A stretch of 33,250 bases of DNA from Planctomycetota bacterium (GCA_027618565.1 JAQCEQ010000027.1:1-33250); one strand, 5' to 3'; positions 9,494-17,986 are shown, counted from the stretch's first letter. The notes: generated by a model not told the origin, from the sequence alone. Translations and numbers: made by a program.

Positions 9494-10788
9494 GCGCAGC
9501 CACCGTGGCCGCAACCGCAGGAGCCGTGGGAGGCAGTGTGTGAGGGCTCATTCGCCTGCGCGTTGAGGGCGCGGATGCGCGACGGCAGTGAGAAGAGTCG
9601 AATGAAGCCCTCGGCGTGGTGCTGGTCGTAAACCTCGTCCTCGCCAAAGGTGGCGAAGGCGTGGGAGAAGAGGCTGTGCGGACTACGACGGCGGCAGGCC
9701 GTGGCGGAACCCTTGAAGCACCGCACGACCACCTCGCCGGTGAGCACTTCGGACATCGACTCGAACGAGGCCCAGATCGATTCGCGCAGCGGCGTGAACC
9801 AGGTGCCGTTGTAGATGATCGACGCAAACTCGTGCGCCAGTTTCTCGCGGAAGTGGAGCGTGTCGCGGTCGTAGACCAACTGCTCCAGACCGCGCAGCGC
9901 CTCCGTGAGGATGGTGCCGCCCGGGGTCTCGTAGACGCCGCGGCTCTTCATGCCGACGAGGCGGTTCTCGCACAGGTCCACGCGTCCCACGCCGTGGCGT
10001 CCGGCGATGTCATTGAGCGCTTCGAGGAGCGCCACGGGATCCAGTTCCTTTCCGTTGACGGTGCAGGGGAAGCCGCGATCAAACTCGATGTGGACATCCT
10101 CGGGCGTGGACGGCGCGTCCACGGGGTTGGCGGTGCGCATCCACACGCCGTCGTTGGGCGCGTTCCACGGGTCCTCCAGCTCTGCGCCCTCGTGAGAAAT
10201 GTGCCAGAGATTGGCATCGCGCGAGTAGATCTTGGTGGCGCTCGCGGTGGTGGGAATGTTGCGAACCCGCAGGTACTCCAGCATGTCCTCGCGGCTGCGC
10301 AGCGACCAGTGTCGCCACGGCACAATGACCTTGAGGTGCGGCGCGAGCGCTGCGTAGGTGGCCTCGAAGCGCACTTGATCGTTGCCCTTGCCGGTGCATC
10401 CGTGGGCGACGGCATCGCAACCGGTCTCCAGTGCGACACGCACTTGGGCGCGCGCGATGCAGGGCCGCGCGATGCTGGTCCCCATGAGGTATCGGCCCTC
10501 GTAGACCGCACCGGAGATCGCCATCGGGAAGGCGAACTCCTCCAGGAACTCCTCGCGGAGGTCCATGACATGGCACTCGCTGGCGCCGGTGTCCTTGGCC
10601 TTCTTCTCGATGCCCACAAGTTCGGCGGAGCCCTGGCCGACATCGGCAACGACTGCCACCACCTCGCAGCCCGTGTTCTCCACGAGCCAGGGGATGACGC
10701 AGCTGGTATCCAGGCCGCCGGAATAGGCAACGGCGATCTTGGTGCAGGCGGGGAGATTGTGCTTCACGGTGTTGGTGGCGGATGGCAT
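9490..10788 (-). CDS. argG: Argininosuccinate synthase
   Basis: ArgG joins citrulline and aspartate using ATP to form argininosuccinate. The nucleotide-binding motif AYSGGLDTS lies at residues 21-29. Other conserved parts are [29 protein letters not shown] and the substrate-binding region around [22 protein letters not shown]. The 432-residue length is somewhat above the common 400. The excess is a C-terminal tail rich in His and Cys ([14 protein letters not shown]), which is not part of the usual fold. The ATG at 10788 lies 54 bases after argF without a visible Shine-Dalgarno, the one loose junction in the lower part of the operon. Confidence 0.96.
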
Positions 10789-10842
10789 GGCTGGTGCAGT
10801 CGATGAATGGAGAGACGGGGCGGGTCGATCGCGTGCGGTCGG

Positions 10843-11820
10843 TCAGTGAGTCGCGGTCGGGGCAAGGAGGTGGAGAAGGAGTGACGCCTGCGCGTGCATT
10901 CGATTCTCCGCTTGGTCAAACACGATAGAGGCTGGCGAGTCCATCACCGAATCGGTGACTTCCTGGCCTCGCTTGGCGGGCAGGCAGTGCATGAATCGAG
11001 CCTGCGGGCCAGCGATGGCCATGAGGCGATCGTTCACCTGGAAGGGCTCCAGCGCCGCGCGCTTGGCTTCGCCGTCTGTTTCGCCCATCGAGACCCAGAC
11101 ATCCGCGTACACCGCGGTGACGCCGGCGATGGCATCAAGATCATTGCTGAGCGTGATGGTGGCTCCGGTGCGCATCGCGCGTCCCTGCGCCTTCGCGGTG
11201 ATCGCCGCGTCCGGCTCCAGCCCCTTGGGCGTCACGACCGTGATGCGCGAGCCCAGTGCCGCGGCACACTCCATGAGCGAGTGGCAGACATTGTTGCCGT
11301 CGCCCACCCAGGCCAGGTGGATGCGCGCGGGATCGGGTTGCAACGCAAGGAGCGTCTGGAAGTCCGCCAGCGCCTGGCAGGGGTGGTGACGATCGCAGAG
11401 CGCGTTGATGACCGGGACGTGCATGGACTCGCAAAGACCCTCGATCACCGAGTGCTTCATGACGCGAGCCACGAGGCAATCGACGAACCGCTCCATGTTG
11501 TGGCCAAAGTCGGCCAGCGTCTCGCGCACGCCTAGCGGGCTGTTCTGTTGGTCCAGGTAGATGACCGAGCCGCCAAGTCGCTGGAATCCCACTTCGAAGG
11601 AGACGCGCGTGCGCAGCGAGGCCTTCTCGAAGACCAACGCCATCGCGCGGCCCGACATCGCGTGCGACCACGGTGCGTAGCCCTGCGTGCGCAGGCGCTC
11701 GGCGAGTGCGATGATCGAGCGGACCTCGCCACCGGTGAGGTCCAGGATGCGGGCCAGATGCTTGGAGCCGAGCGAGAACTTGGGTTCGGTCAGCGTGGAT
11801 GGGGTCACGACAGTGGTCAT
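10843..11820 (-). CDS. argF: Ornithine carbamoyltransferase
   Basis: ArgF transfers the carbamoyl group to ornithine, giving citrulline. Carbamoyl phosphate is bound by FEKASLRTRVSFE (the S-x-R-T motif, here S-L-R-T, with Ala where Pro is common). Other motifs are the HHPCQALAD segment, the ornithine-side DVWVSMGE loop and the catalytic MHCLPAKRG. From ATG 11820 the product is 325 residues, normal for the family. This start overlaps the argB stop as ATGA. A longer open frame to 12024 runs antisense-like over argB and is not credible. The HCLP and SMG motifs favour ornithine over acetylornithine or aspartate as substrate. Confidence 0.95.
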   Translation of the reverse strand: MTTVVTPSTLTEPKFSLGSKHLARILDLTGGEVRSIIALAERLRTQGYAPWSHAMSGRAMALVFEKASLRTRVSFEVGFQRLGGSVIYLDQQNSPLGVRETLADFGHNMERFVDCLVARVMKHSVIEGLCESMHVPVINALCDRHHPCQALADFQTLLALQPDPARIHLAWVGDGNNVCHSLMECAAALGSRITVVTPKGLEPDAAITAKAQGRAMRTGATITLSNDLDAIAGVTAVYADVWVSMGETDGEAKRAALEPFQVNDRLMAIAGPQARFMHCLPAKRGQEVTDSVMDSPASIVFDQAENRMHAQASLLLHLLAPTATH

Positions 11821-12659
11821 GCGGTTACCTCCTGCGGCCGGGCGGCCGCGCATGTGGGACAGGCGATGGTGGTCCCCGCCGCATGCCCTTGGGCCAGTGC
11901 GGCGAGTGCGTCGGCATCCTGCCACGAGGCGATGGTGACGGGCGCGCCGCTCGCTGCCGCTGCGGCGAGGGCCCCCTTCACCTTGGGCACCATCCCGCCA
12001 TGGATGATGCCGAGCGAGATCCATTCATCGATGTGGGCGGCGTCCAGCGAGGTGGCAACCGTGCCATCCGGACCACGGATGCCTGCGACATCCGTGAGTA
12101 GCGCCAATCCGCGTGCGCCAAGGACCGACACCAGCGCCGCCGCTGCATCGTCGGCATTCACATTGAGGAGGGCGCCGTTGCGAGTGGCTCCGATCGAAGC
12201 GATGACCGGCAGCGTGCCCGCAGCGAGAATCGCGCGCACGACCGTGGGATCGCCGCCAACGACGCGACCCACCTCGCCAACTTCGAGAGAGGGGTCAACT
12301 CGTTCACATGCAGCGAGGGCGCCGTCCAGCAGTCGCATGCCCTGTGCGTTGACTCCGCGCATGAGAAGGCCGGAGACAAGCGTCGCGTTCACGGTCCCGC
12401 CAAGCACGCCAGCGATCACGGGCATCTGCTCTGGGGGAGTGACGCGAATGCCATGCCGCTTCATCGTGGTCATGCCCAGCGCCGTGAGCGCGCGCTCGAT
12501 CGCAGCGCCGCCGCCGTGCACCAAGACGACGGAGCCGGGCTGGGCACGGTGCATCGCGGCAACGGCGTCCAACATGCGGCCAAGCGAGGTGGCGTCGTCC
12601 AGCACCGCGCCGCCCACCTTGATGATGATTGGTTGCAAGGGATGCGAGCGCCGAGTCAT
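11817..12659 (-). CDS. argB: Acetylglutamate kinase
   Basis: ArgB phosphorylates N-acetylglutamate, the second step. The 280-residue product opens with the amino-acid-kinase motif IIIKVGGAVLDD and then VVLVHGGGAAIERAL. It also has RHGIRVT, NVNADDAAAALVSVLGARGLALLTDVAGI and, near the end, IIHGGMVPKVKGALAAAASG, matching the C-terminal GGM-PK motif. The ATG at 12659 overlaps the argC stop as ATGA. The N-terminal arginine-sensing helix of the inhibitable type is short or missing (only about 10 residues precede IIIKVGG), so feedback inhibition at this enzyme may be weak. That last point is inference. The C-terminal tail contains a CPTC pair. Confidence 0.95.
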   Translation of the reverse strand: MTRRSHPLQPIIIKVGGAVLDDATSLGRMLDAVAAMHRAQPGSVVLVHGGGAAIERALTALGMTTMKRHGIRVTPPEQMPVIAGVLGGTVNATLVSGLLMRGVNAQGMRLLDGALAACERVDPSLEVGEVGRVVGGDPTVVRAILAAGTLPVIASIGATRNGALLNVNADDAAAALVSVLGARGLALLTDVAGIRGPDGTVATSLDAAHIDEWISLGIIHGGMVPKVKGALAAAAASGAPVTIASWQDADALAALAQGHAAGTTIACPTCAAARPQEVTA

Positions 12660-13744
12660 GCCACGCTCCCTTCCAGGGGCACAGTCGCTGGCGCACCCAA
12701 ACGCGCATGCACCGGCCCAAGGCCCGCCGTCACCGGCAAGCCATGCCGAAGATTGAAGCAGTGGATGGCCTGGCCGGCGGCGCCCTTGACAAGATTGTCG
12801 ATGGCACTGGTGATGACCGCATGGCGACGGCGCTCGCAGGCCTTCACGCTCAGCTGGCACATGTTGGTCCCTCGCACGGCGGCCACGGATGACCATGTCC
12901 CGGCGGGCAGCGTGTGCACGAAGGGACTGTGGGAGTAGGCAGCACACCAGGCGGCGCGGATGTCGGACTCCTTGCACGCGGGCATCAGGGGTACATGGAT
13001 CGTGGACAGAATGCCTCGATCAAACGGTCCCAGGTGCGGCGTGAAGATGACCTCGGCGCCGGAGTGTTCGATGATCTCTGGCTCATGGCGATGCGAGAGG
13101 ACGCCATACGCCTGCTGGCTCACCTCGCAGAAAAGATTCTTGAGGGTGGGGTGTCGCCCAGCGCCACTCACTCCCGAGGTGCTGTCGATGATGATGCGCT
13201 CGTGCACATCGATGATCCCGGCGTCAACCAGCGGACGGAGAGCGAGGATCGCCGAGGTGGGATAGCAGCCGGGCACCGCGATGAGGTCTGCTGCCCGAAT
13301 GGAGTCGGCGTTGAGGTCCGCCAGCCCATAGGCCGCCGACGACAGCAGTTCTGGCGAAGGGTGCTGGAAGCCGTAGTGCGCCGGATACGCCGCCGCATCT
13401 CCCAGGCGAAACGCCGCCGAGAGGTCAAGCACTACGCACCCGGCTTCAAGCAATGCCGGGGCGAGCTGCGCGCTGGCCTCGTGCGGAGTGGCCAGGAAGA
13501 CGGCACGAGCGCCTGACTCCAGAATTTCCTCTGGCGTTCCCTCAAGGATCGGCAGGTCCAGCACGCCGGCAAATCGCTGGAACGAATCTCCAAACGCGGA
13601 GCCATCACCGCTCTTGCCGCGCGACCCAAAGAGGCCCGCGATGTGCGCGTTGGGGTGGCCCAGCAATCGCTCGCAGAGCTCGGCACCGGTGTATCCGGCG
13701 GCGCCGACCACGGCAACGGGAATGGACTCTGTGTGGTGATTCAT
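12656..13744 (-). CDS. argC: N-acetyl-gamma-glutamyl-phosphate reductase
   Basis: ArgC reduces N-acetylglutamyl phosphate to the semialdehyde with NADPH. The 362-residue product (usual 310-350) has the Rossmann start VAVVGAAGYTGAELCERLLGHP (residues 9-30), the catalytic cysteine in PGCYPT (Cys160), the substrate segment STSGVSGAGRHP and the C-terminal HCFNLRHGLPVTAGLG, where the family usually has DNLVKGAAGQA just before; both are present. ATG 13744 lies 12 bases after the argR stop. Its product, after transamination by ArgD (not in the window), becomes acetylornithine for ArgJ. Confidence 0.95.
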   Translation of the reverse strand: MNHHTESIPVAVVGAAGYTGAELCERLLGHPNAHIAGLFGSRGKSGDGSAFGDSFQRFAGVLDLPILEGTPEEILESGARAVFLATPHEASAQLAPALLEAGCVVLDLSAAFRLGDAAAYPAHYGFQHPSPELLSSAAYGLADLNADSIRAADLIAVPGCYPTSAILALRPLVDAGIIDVHERIIIDSTSGVSGAGRHPTLKNLFCEVSQQAYGVLSHRHEPEIIEHSGAEVIFTPHLGPFDRGILSTIHVPLMPACKESDIRAAWCAAYSHSPFVHTLPAGTWSSVAAVRGTNMCQLSVKACERRRHAVITSAIDNLVKGAAGQAIHCFNLRHGLPVTAGLGPVHARLGAPATVPLEGSVA

Positions 13745-13756
13745 AGGGAATCCGAC

Positions 13757-14257
13757 TTAGCGGTGGGCCACCGCGCGCGGAGTGTCGCGTGAGGAACCCC
13801 GTGGCAACTCGGCTGACGCACCCAGTGCTGCAGCGATCTTCGCTGCCGATCGCGCGTCTCTGGTGGCGATGAAGAGGCAGTCATCGCCGGCGATGGTGCC
13901 CAATGCGCCACGAAGCGACGAGTCATCGGGCGACGCGTCGATGGCCACTCCAAGGATGCTGGCTTGACCGGGCGCGGTCTTCAGGACAACGATCGTGCCG
14001 CCCACCTCGACGCTGACCAGGGTGTCTCGAAGCACGCGATGGAGGTCCGGTCGCGTTGATGCGTTCACCTCGCCCGGAAGGACATACCCATCGGGACCCT
14101 TGAGGATGCCAAGCTCCGCGAGGTCCCGGCTGAGCGTGGCCTGCGTGACTTCCACCCCACGGGACCGCAGCGCCGCAGCCAATTCGGCCTGGCTGTACAG
14201 ATTGCCGGCGCCGATGAGGCGCGCAATCAAGTGGTGGCGGGGGAGGCGGGCCGACAT
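13757..14257 (-). CDS. argR: Arginine repressor ArgR
   Basis: ArgR is a hexameric repressor that uses L-arginine as co-repressor. The 166-residue product has an N-terminal winged helix-turn-helix (SQAELAAALRSRGVEVTQATLSRDLAELG, about residues 22-50, with the typical TQATLSRD recognition helix) and a C-terminal arginine-binding/oligomerisation domain with VVLKTAPGQASILGVAID and GTIAGDDCLFIAT (the DD pair binds arginine). The ATG at 14257 is chosen because a GTG at 14278 would lie inside the promoter, upstream of the expected RNA start. It is the first gene of the operon it most likely controls. Confidence 0.94.
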   Translation of the reverse strand: MSARLPRHHLIARLIGAGNLYSQAELAAALRSRGVEVTQATLSRDLAELGILKGPDGYVLPGEVNASTRPDLHRVLRDTLVSVEVGGTIVVLKTAPGQASILGVAIDASPDDSSLRGALGTIAGDDCLFIATRDARSAAKIAAALGASAELPRGSSRDTPRAVAHR

Positions 14258-14260
14258 GAG

Positions 14261-14274
14261 TGCATGATTATACA
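14261..14274 (-). promoter_or_regulatory. ARG-box-like operator 1 (overlaps -10)
   Basis: Minus-strand TGTATAATCATGCA matches 11 of 14 positions of the E. coli ARG-box core TGAATwwwwATTCA and is palindromic when purines and pyrimidines are grouped. It covers the -10 hexamer, so ArgR binding would block RNA polymerase. Confidence 0.65.
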
Positions 14275-14294
14275 ACACTCTGCATAAATGTCAA
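14267..14294 (-). promoter_or_regulatory. Consensus sigma-70 promoter of the arginine operon
   Basis: On the minus strand TTGACA (14294-14289) and TATAAT (14272-14267) are both exact consensus hexamers separated by 16 bases. The expected RNA start is near 14260, only about three bases before the argR ATG at 14257. No Shine-Dalgarno can fit, so the mRNA is predicted to be leaderless or nearly so. Confidence 0.85.
14281..14294 (-). promoter_or_regulatory. ARG-box-like operator 2 (overlaps -35)
   Basis: Minus-strand TTGACATTTATGCA matches 10 of 14 positions of the ARG-box core and covers the -35 hexamer. It is offset from operator 1 by 20 bases, about two helical turns, the spacing of paired ARG boxes in E. 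coli. Confidence 0.5.
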
Positions 14295-14334
14295 GTCATC
14301 CACAGTACCCCCGGGGTTCAGGCCTGCGGGGTCG

Positions 14335-14358
14335 TGCCAGTGCCAGTGCCAGTGGCAG
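14335..14358 (+). repeat. Tandem hexamer repeat TGCCAG
   Basis: Three perfect TGCCAG units are followed by one variant TGGCAG, between the end of the FAD-dehydrogenase gene and the arg promoter. The last two units form a small palindrome (TGCCAGTGGCA). A CCCCCGGGG palindrome lies at 14309-14317. The region may simply be the 3' tail of the upstream transcript. Confidence 0.6.
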
Positions 14359-14407
14359 CTCGGCAGCCGGGTGCTCGCGTGCGACCTGCGCGGAGATCGG
14401 GCGTGGG

Positions 14408-16063
14408 CTAGGGGTGTCCAGGAGCGAGGCTTGCCACCGTCCTCAGGGCAACCGCCTCGGCGACTTTGATGCCGTCAACCGCAGCGGAGAGAATGCCGCC
14501 CGCATAGCCCGCACCTTCGCCAGTGGGAAACAAGCCGAGCGTGTTCCGGCTCTGGAAGTCCGCGTCGCCACGCGTGATGCGAATGGGCGATGATGTCCGC
14601 GTTTCCACGCCGGTCAGCATGGCGTCCGCGAGATCGAAGCCCTTGAGCTGCTTTGCAAACGCGGGGATCGCTTCTCGGATCGCGTCAATGGCAAACGCCG
14701 GAAGCGCGCCCGCAAGGTCGCAAGGATGCACGCCCGGGGTGTAGGACGGCGTCACGCTCCCAAACGCCGTCGACGCCCGTCCCGCGAGGAAATCGCCGAC
14801 GCGTTGACCGGGAGCAAAGTAGTTCGATCCACCAAGTGTGAACGCGCGCGACTCAAGTTCGCGTTGCAACGCGATGCCGGCGAGCGGCCCGTCAGGGAAG
14901 TCGACTTCAGGCGTGATTCCCACCACGATGCCAGCGTTCGCATTGCGCTCGTTGCGCGAGTACTGGCTCATCCCGTTGGTGACCACGCACCCGTGTTCCG
15001 ACGTCGCGGCCACGACGGTGCCGCCCGGGCACATGCAGAAGCTGTAGACGGAACGGCCATTGCTGGCATGATGGACGAGCGAGTAGTCCGCGGCGCCGAG
15101 AAAGGGATGCGAGGCCTGTGCCCCGTAGCGGCATGCATCGATGAGTGACTGCGGGTGCTCGATGCGGAAGCCGATCGAGAATGGTTTCGGTTCGATGAAG
15201 ACGCCGCGCGCATGCAGCATGGCAAAAGTGTCGCGTGCGCTGTGGCCAACGGCGAGGATGACATGGTTCGCAAGGATCCGCTCGCCGCCTGCGAGAGTGA
15301 TGGCGCACACCCGCTGCGTGCGTTGCGCACCGTCGCCAATCGGTTCGCACTCGATGTCATCGACGCGGCTCTCGAAGCGAATCTCGCCACCGAGCGCGAG
15401 GATGGTCGCGCGCAACTTCTCAACCATGCTCACCAGGCGGAAGGTTCCGATGTGCGGCTTGCTGGCGAACAGGATCTCGTCGGGCGCGCCCGCGTCGACA
15501 AACTCGCGAAGAACCTTGCGCCCGTAGTGCTTCGGATCCTTGATTTGGCTGTAGAGCTTGCCGTCGGAAAAGGTTCCCGCGCCACCCTCCCCGAACTGTG
15601 TGTTGGACTCGGCATTCAAGACTCCCTGGCGCCACATGCAAAAGGTGTCCTTCGTCCGATCGCGCACGCACTTGCCGCGCTCTAGCACGATGGGCTTGAA
15701 TCCACTCTGCGCCAGGATGAGTGCAGCGAACAAGCCCGCGGGTCCCAGGCCAATCACCAGTGGTCGTTCGGCGGCGGGGAGGTTGGCTGGCGCGTGCGCG
15801 ACTGGCTTGTACCGCATGTCAGGCGCGATGCTCACGCGCCGGTCCTGCTTGAGCCGATTCAGGACCCTCGCTTCATCAGTGACTGTGCAGTCGAGCGTGT
15901 ACACGAACACGATCGCACTGCGCTTGCGCGCGTCGACGCCGCGACGGAAAATGTCAATGGAGTGCACGTCCGTCGACGGCACGCCGAGTCGCGAGAGCAC
16001 TGCCGCACCGATCGCCTCGGGAGCGTGGTCAAGCGGGAGGACGACTTCGGTCAGGCGAATCAT
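14408..16063 (-). CDS. FAD-dependent dehydrogenase, COG2509 type
   Basis: From ATG 16063 the product is 551 residues. An N-terminal domain (about 1-85, with LPLDHAPEAIGAAVLSRLG and RRGVDARKRSAIVFVYTLD) precedes an FAD-binding Rossmann fold with VIGLGPAGLFAALILAQSG (102-121) and VLERG. Other visible blocks are FGEGGAGTFSDGKL, the second dinucleotide-like VILAVGHSARDTF, SFCMCPGGTVVAA, and a C-terminal FPTGEGAGYAGGILSAAVDGIK that closes the flavin site. These are features of a widespread family annotated as NAD(P)/FAD-dependent oxidoreductase; its substrate is not known to me. The open frame extends upstream to 16519, but that part is antisense to a toxin-antitoxin remnant and has no family similarity. 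Confidence 0.88.
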   Translation of the reverse strand: MIRLTEVVLPLDHAPEAIGAAVLSRLGVPSTDVHSIDIFRRGVDARKRSAIVFVYTLDCTVTDEARVLNRLKQDRRVSIAPDMRYKPVAHAPANLPAAERPLVIGLGPAGLFAALILAQSGFKPIVLERGKCVRDRTKDTFCMWRQGVLNAESNTQFGEGGAGTFSDGKLYSQIKDPKHYGRKVLREFVDAGAPDEILFASKPHIGTFRLVSMVEKLRATILALGGEIRFESRVDDIECEPIGDGAQRTQRVCAITLAGGERILANHVILAVGHSARDTFAMLHARGVFIEPKPFSIGFRIEHPQSLIDACRYGAQASHPFLGAADYSLVHHASNGRSVYSFCMCPGGTVVAATSEHGCVVTNGMSQYSRNERNANAGIVVGITPEVDFPDGPLAGIALQRELESRAFTLGGSNYFAPGQRVGDFLAGRASTAFGSVTPSYTPGVHPCDLAGALPAFAIDAIREAIPAFAKQLKGFDLADAMLTGVETRTSSPIRITRGDADFQSRNTLGLFPTGEGAGYAGGILSAAVDGIKVAEAVALRTVASLAPGHP

Positions 16064-16075
16064 CGGGCTGGAACT

Positions 16076-16555
16076 GTAGCGCGTGGCGAGATCCGTCGCC
16101 TCGGACGCGGCGTCTACGACTTCCCGAAACACCATCGAGTGCTCGGTGAGGTCACCCCGTCGGCCGATGTGATCGCGGTAGCGCTTGCGGGCCGCGACCG
16201 ACTCCGCCTGCAGCCAAGCGGCGCGTACGCCGCCAACCTGCTTGGGCTCAGCGAGCAGGTTCCGGCGAGGGTTGTATTCCTCACCGACGGCGCCACGCGC
16301 GCAGTGCGGATCGGCCGTACCACCATTGAGATACGTCGGACAACTCCGCGAAACATGGCAACTGCGGGTCGCTTGAGTGGGATCTTGATTCAAGCGCTTC
16401 GCGCGCTCGGCAAGCGCAGTGTCACGCCGCAGCGGATCGCGCACCTGAATAGGACGATCCCGGCGGCGGAACGGCGCGCCCTGCTCAAGGACCTGTGTTT
16501 TGCTCCGGCGTGGATGCATCCGATGTTCCGAAACCTGGCTGGAGATGGACGGTGA
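16076..16555 (+). pseudogene. Truncated AbiEi-like antitoxin (DUF6088 type) remnant
   Basis: Reading in the frame that ends at TGA 16553-16555, the segment from RGEIRRLGRGVYDFP onward resembles the C-terminal part of type IV toxin-antitoxin AbiEi/DUF6088 proteins: PSADVIAVALAGRD, LQPSGAYAANLLGLSEQVPARVVFLTDG, IRRTTPRNMATAGRLSGILIQALRALG. The N-terminal winged helix expected before RGEIRRLG is missing; upstream codons are antisense to the neighbouring FAD-dehydrogenase gene (start 16063) and show no similarity. The antitoxin therefore seems to have lost about its first 50-60 residues and its promoter. It overlaps the following toxin remnant by GTGA, as in intact pairs. A translated fragment cannot be excluded. 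Confidence 0.65.
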
Positions 16556-17072
16556 GGATTGCCTTCCTAGGACTTCCGGTGGCGGAGCAAAGGCTGTACA
16601 TCGAGGAGGTCGCCGCGCGCCGTGGCGTATCGGCAGTCATCATCGAGAAGGACTTCTGGGTGTGCTGGTTGCTTGCGGTCCTCTTCCGCAGCGAATTCGC
16701 GGGAAGCCTCGTCTTCAAGGGCGAAGGCGCGGAGACAGACCTGCTGTTTCATTACCCCTCGGTACTTCCGAGCGGCTTCGAATACATCCGGAGGTCTGTG
16801 AAGCTCGAGTTCGGCTCGCGGCGCACCCCTCGGCCAAAGCGGCATTGGCGATGACCGACCTGCGCGATCGGGTCGTGGCCTGGAAGGAGCGCTACTTCCA
16901 CTCGGCGTGGGCCAGATATGACCTCGCACGGCCCGGCTCATTCCAGTTGCTTCCAGCGCCGTCGCGCATCAGGGACATCATGCGGGACTACGAGGCAATG
17001 CGCGAGATGTACCTGGCGGAGAGGTGTGGCATGGCGTCGTCGCCGAGGCTCAGCGGACATCTAGACCTCTGA
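16552..17072 (+). pseudogene. Degraded AbiEii-like nucleotidyltransferase toxin remnant
   Basis: A GTG at 16552 overlaps the antitoxin stop. The first frame reads FLGLPVAEQRLYIEEVAARRGV and VIIEKDFWVCWLLAVLF, the usual start of AbiEii/AbiGii proteins. It then runs from SLVFKGEG straight into LLFHYPSVLP and VKLEFGSR. The GG-T-S-K and Asp motifs of the catalytic centre, normally between these, are deleted. That frame stops at 16854. A second frame (from about 16851 to TGA 17072) gives DRVVAWKERYFHSAWARYDLARPGSF and RDYEAMREMYL, the C-terminal part of the same family. Two internal losses and a frameshift make it inactive. The family assignment is from recalled motifs. Confidence 0.72.
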
Positions 17073-17075
17073 AAC

Positions 17076-17110
17076 GGTGGAATAGAGCGGGTTAACGCTC
17101 TCTTTCCACC
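17076..17110. terminator. Long hairpin between the toxin remnant and infC
   Basis: An outer 7-bp stem (GGTGGAA, 17076-17082, with TTCCACC, 17104-17110) and an inner 6-bp stem (AGAGCG, 17084-17089, with CGCTCT, 17096-17101) are split by a small internal loop and close on GGTTAA. infC ends at 17159 on the other strand, so this can terminate transcription from both sides. A short TTTC follows it on the minus strand. Confidence 0.6.
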
Positions 17111-17158
17111 AATTCAGAGCCTCAGTGCGTTGGGGCGTGCGGCACTGGCAGCGCCAAC

Positions 17159-17986
17159 CTACGACTGCCCGTCCGCGCCTGCGTCGCCAGTTGCACCATC
17201 AGGCCCAGCGTCGGTCAGGTCGGTCAGGACCTCGACACCCTGATTGTCGTGCTCGACATGGTCGTCATCATCGTCGTGGTCCGGCTCTGGATTCTCGGTG
17301 ACTGCGCGCGAGGCGGCGATCGCAGCCTCGGCGGCCTTCGACTCGCGACGCTTGTACTGATCCACCTTGGACTTGTCGGGCGCCATGATCATGTTGAGCC
17401 GGCGGCCGTTGAGCCGCGGGACCAGCTCCACCTTGGCGAGGTCGGAGAGTTGCGTGGCCACATTCTGCATGCGCTCCAGGCCCTTGCTCTGGAACTGCAT
17501 CTCACGGCCGCGGAAATTCTGCACGATGAGGACCTTGTGGCCCTCGAGGAGGAACCCGCGCGCCTGGCGGATGCGGATCCCGATGTCATGCGGGTCGATC
17601 TTCATCGATCGACCGAGGCGCACTTCCTTGAGTTCCTGCGTCTTGCTCTTCGCGCGGTTGGCACGCTCCTGCTTGGAGGTCTCGTACTTGTGCTTCCCGT
17701 AGTCCATGATCTTGCACACGGGAGGGCGCACATCGGGGGCAATCTCCACCAGGTCGAGGCCGGCCTCGTAGGCCTGCCGACGGGCCTCGTCGGTTTCGAC
17801 GATGCCCACCATCTCGCCTGTCTGGTCGATCAGGCGGATCGGCGTGATGCGAATGCGGTCGTTCATGCGCGGGCCTGGAGGCGCCGCATCGCGTCGGGGT
17901 CCGCGAGGGCCGCCAAATCCACCTGGGCGCGAACCTGGGGGGCCGGAAGGTCTGAATCCGCCCGGACGAGCTGGGTAACCGCTAAT
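17159..17986 (-). CDS. infC: Translation initiation factor IF-3, AUU start
   Basis: IF-3 checks start-codon and initiator-tRNA pairing on the 30S subunit. The chosen start is ATT at 17986, eight bases after AAGGAGA (18001-17995), giving 275 residues. AUU is the known atypical start of infC in E. coli, used for self-regulation. After a Gly/Pro/Arg-rich stretch (about 1-40) comes the N-domain (MNDRIRITPIRLIDQTG and AYEAGLDLVEIAPDVRPPVCKIMDYGK), a basic linker, then the C-domain (LKEVRLGRSMKIDPHDIGIRIRQA and so on). A highly acidic tail with DHDDDDDHVEHD ends the protein. Alternative starts are ATG 18067, without a Shine-Dalgarno, and ATG 17866. rpmI and rplT do not follow. Confidence 0.93.
   Translation of the reverse strand: MSGYPARPGGFRPSGPPGSRPGGFGGPRGPRRDAAPPGPRMNDRIRITPIRLIDQTGEMVGIVETDEARRQAYEAGLDLVEIAPDVRPPVCKIMDYGKHKYETSKQERANRAKSKTQELKEVRLGRSMKIDPHDIGIRIRQARGFLLEGHKVLIVQNFRGREMQFQSKGLERMQNVATQLSDLAKVELVPRLNGRRLNMIMAPDKSKVDQYKRRESKAAEAAIAASRAVTENPEPDHDDDDDHVEHDNQGVEVLTDLTDAGPDGATGDAGADGQS

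Noticed and set aside
9616-10806. Plus-strand frame (396 codons)
   Set aside because: Antisense to argG, which is fully supported.
14258-14278. GTG start of argR at 14278
   Set aside because: It lies between the -35 and -10 elements, upstream of the expected RNA start.
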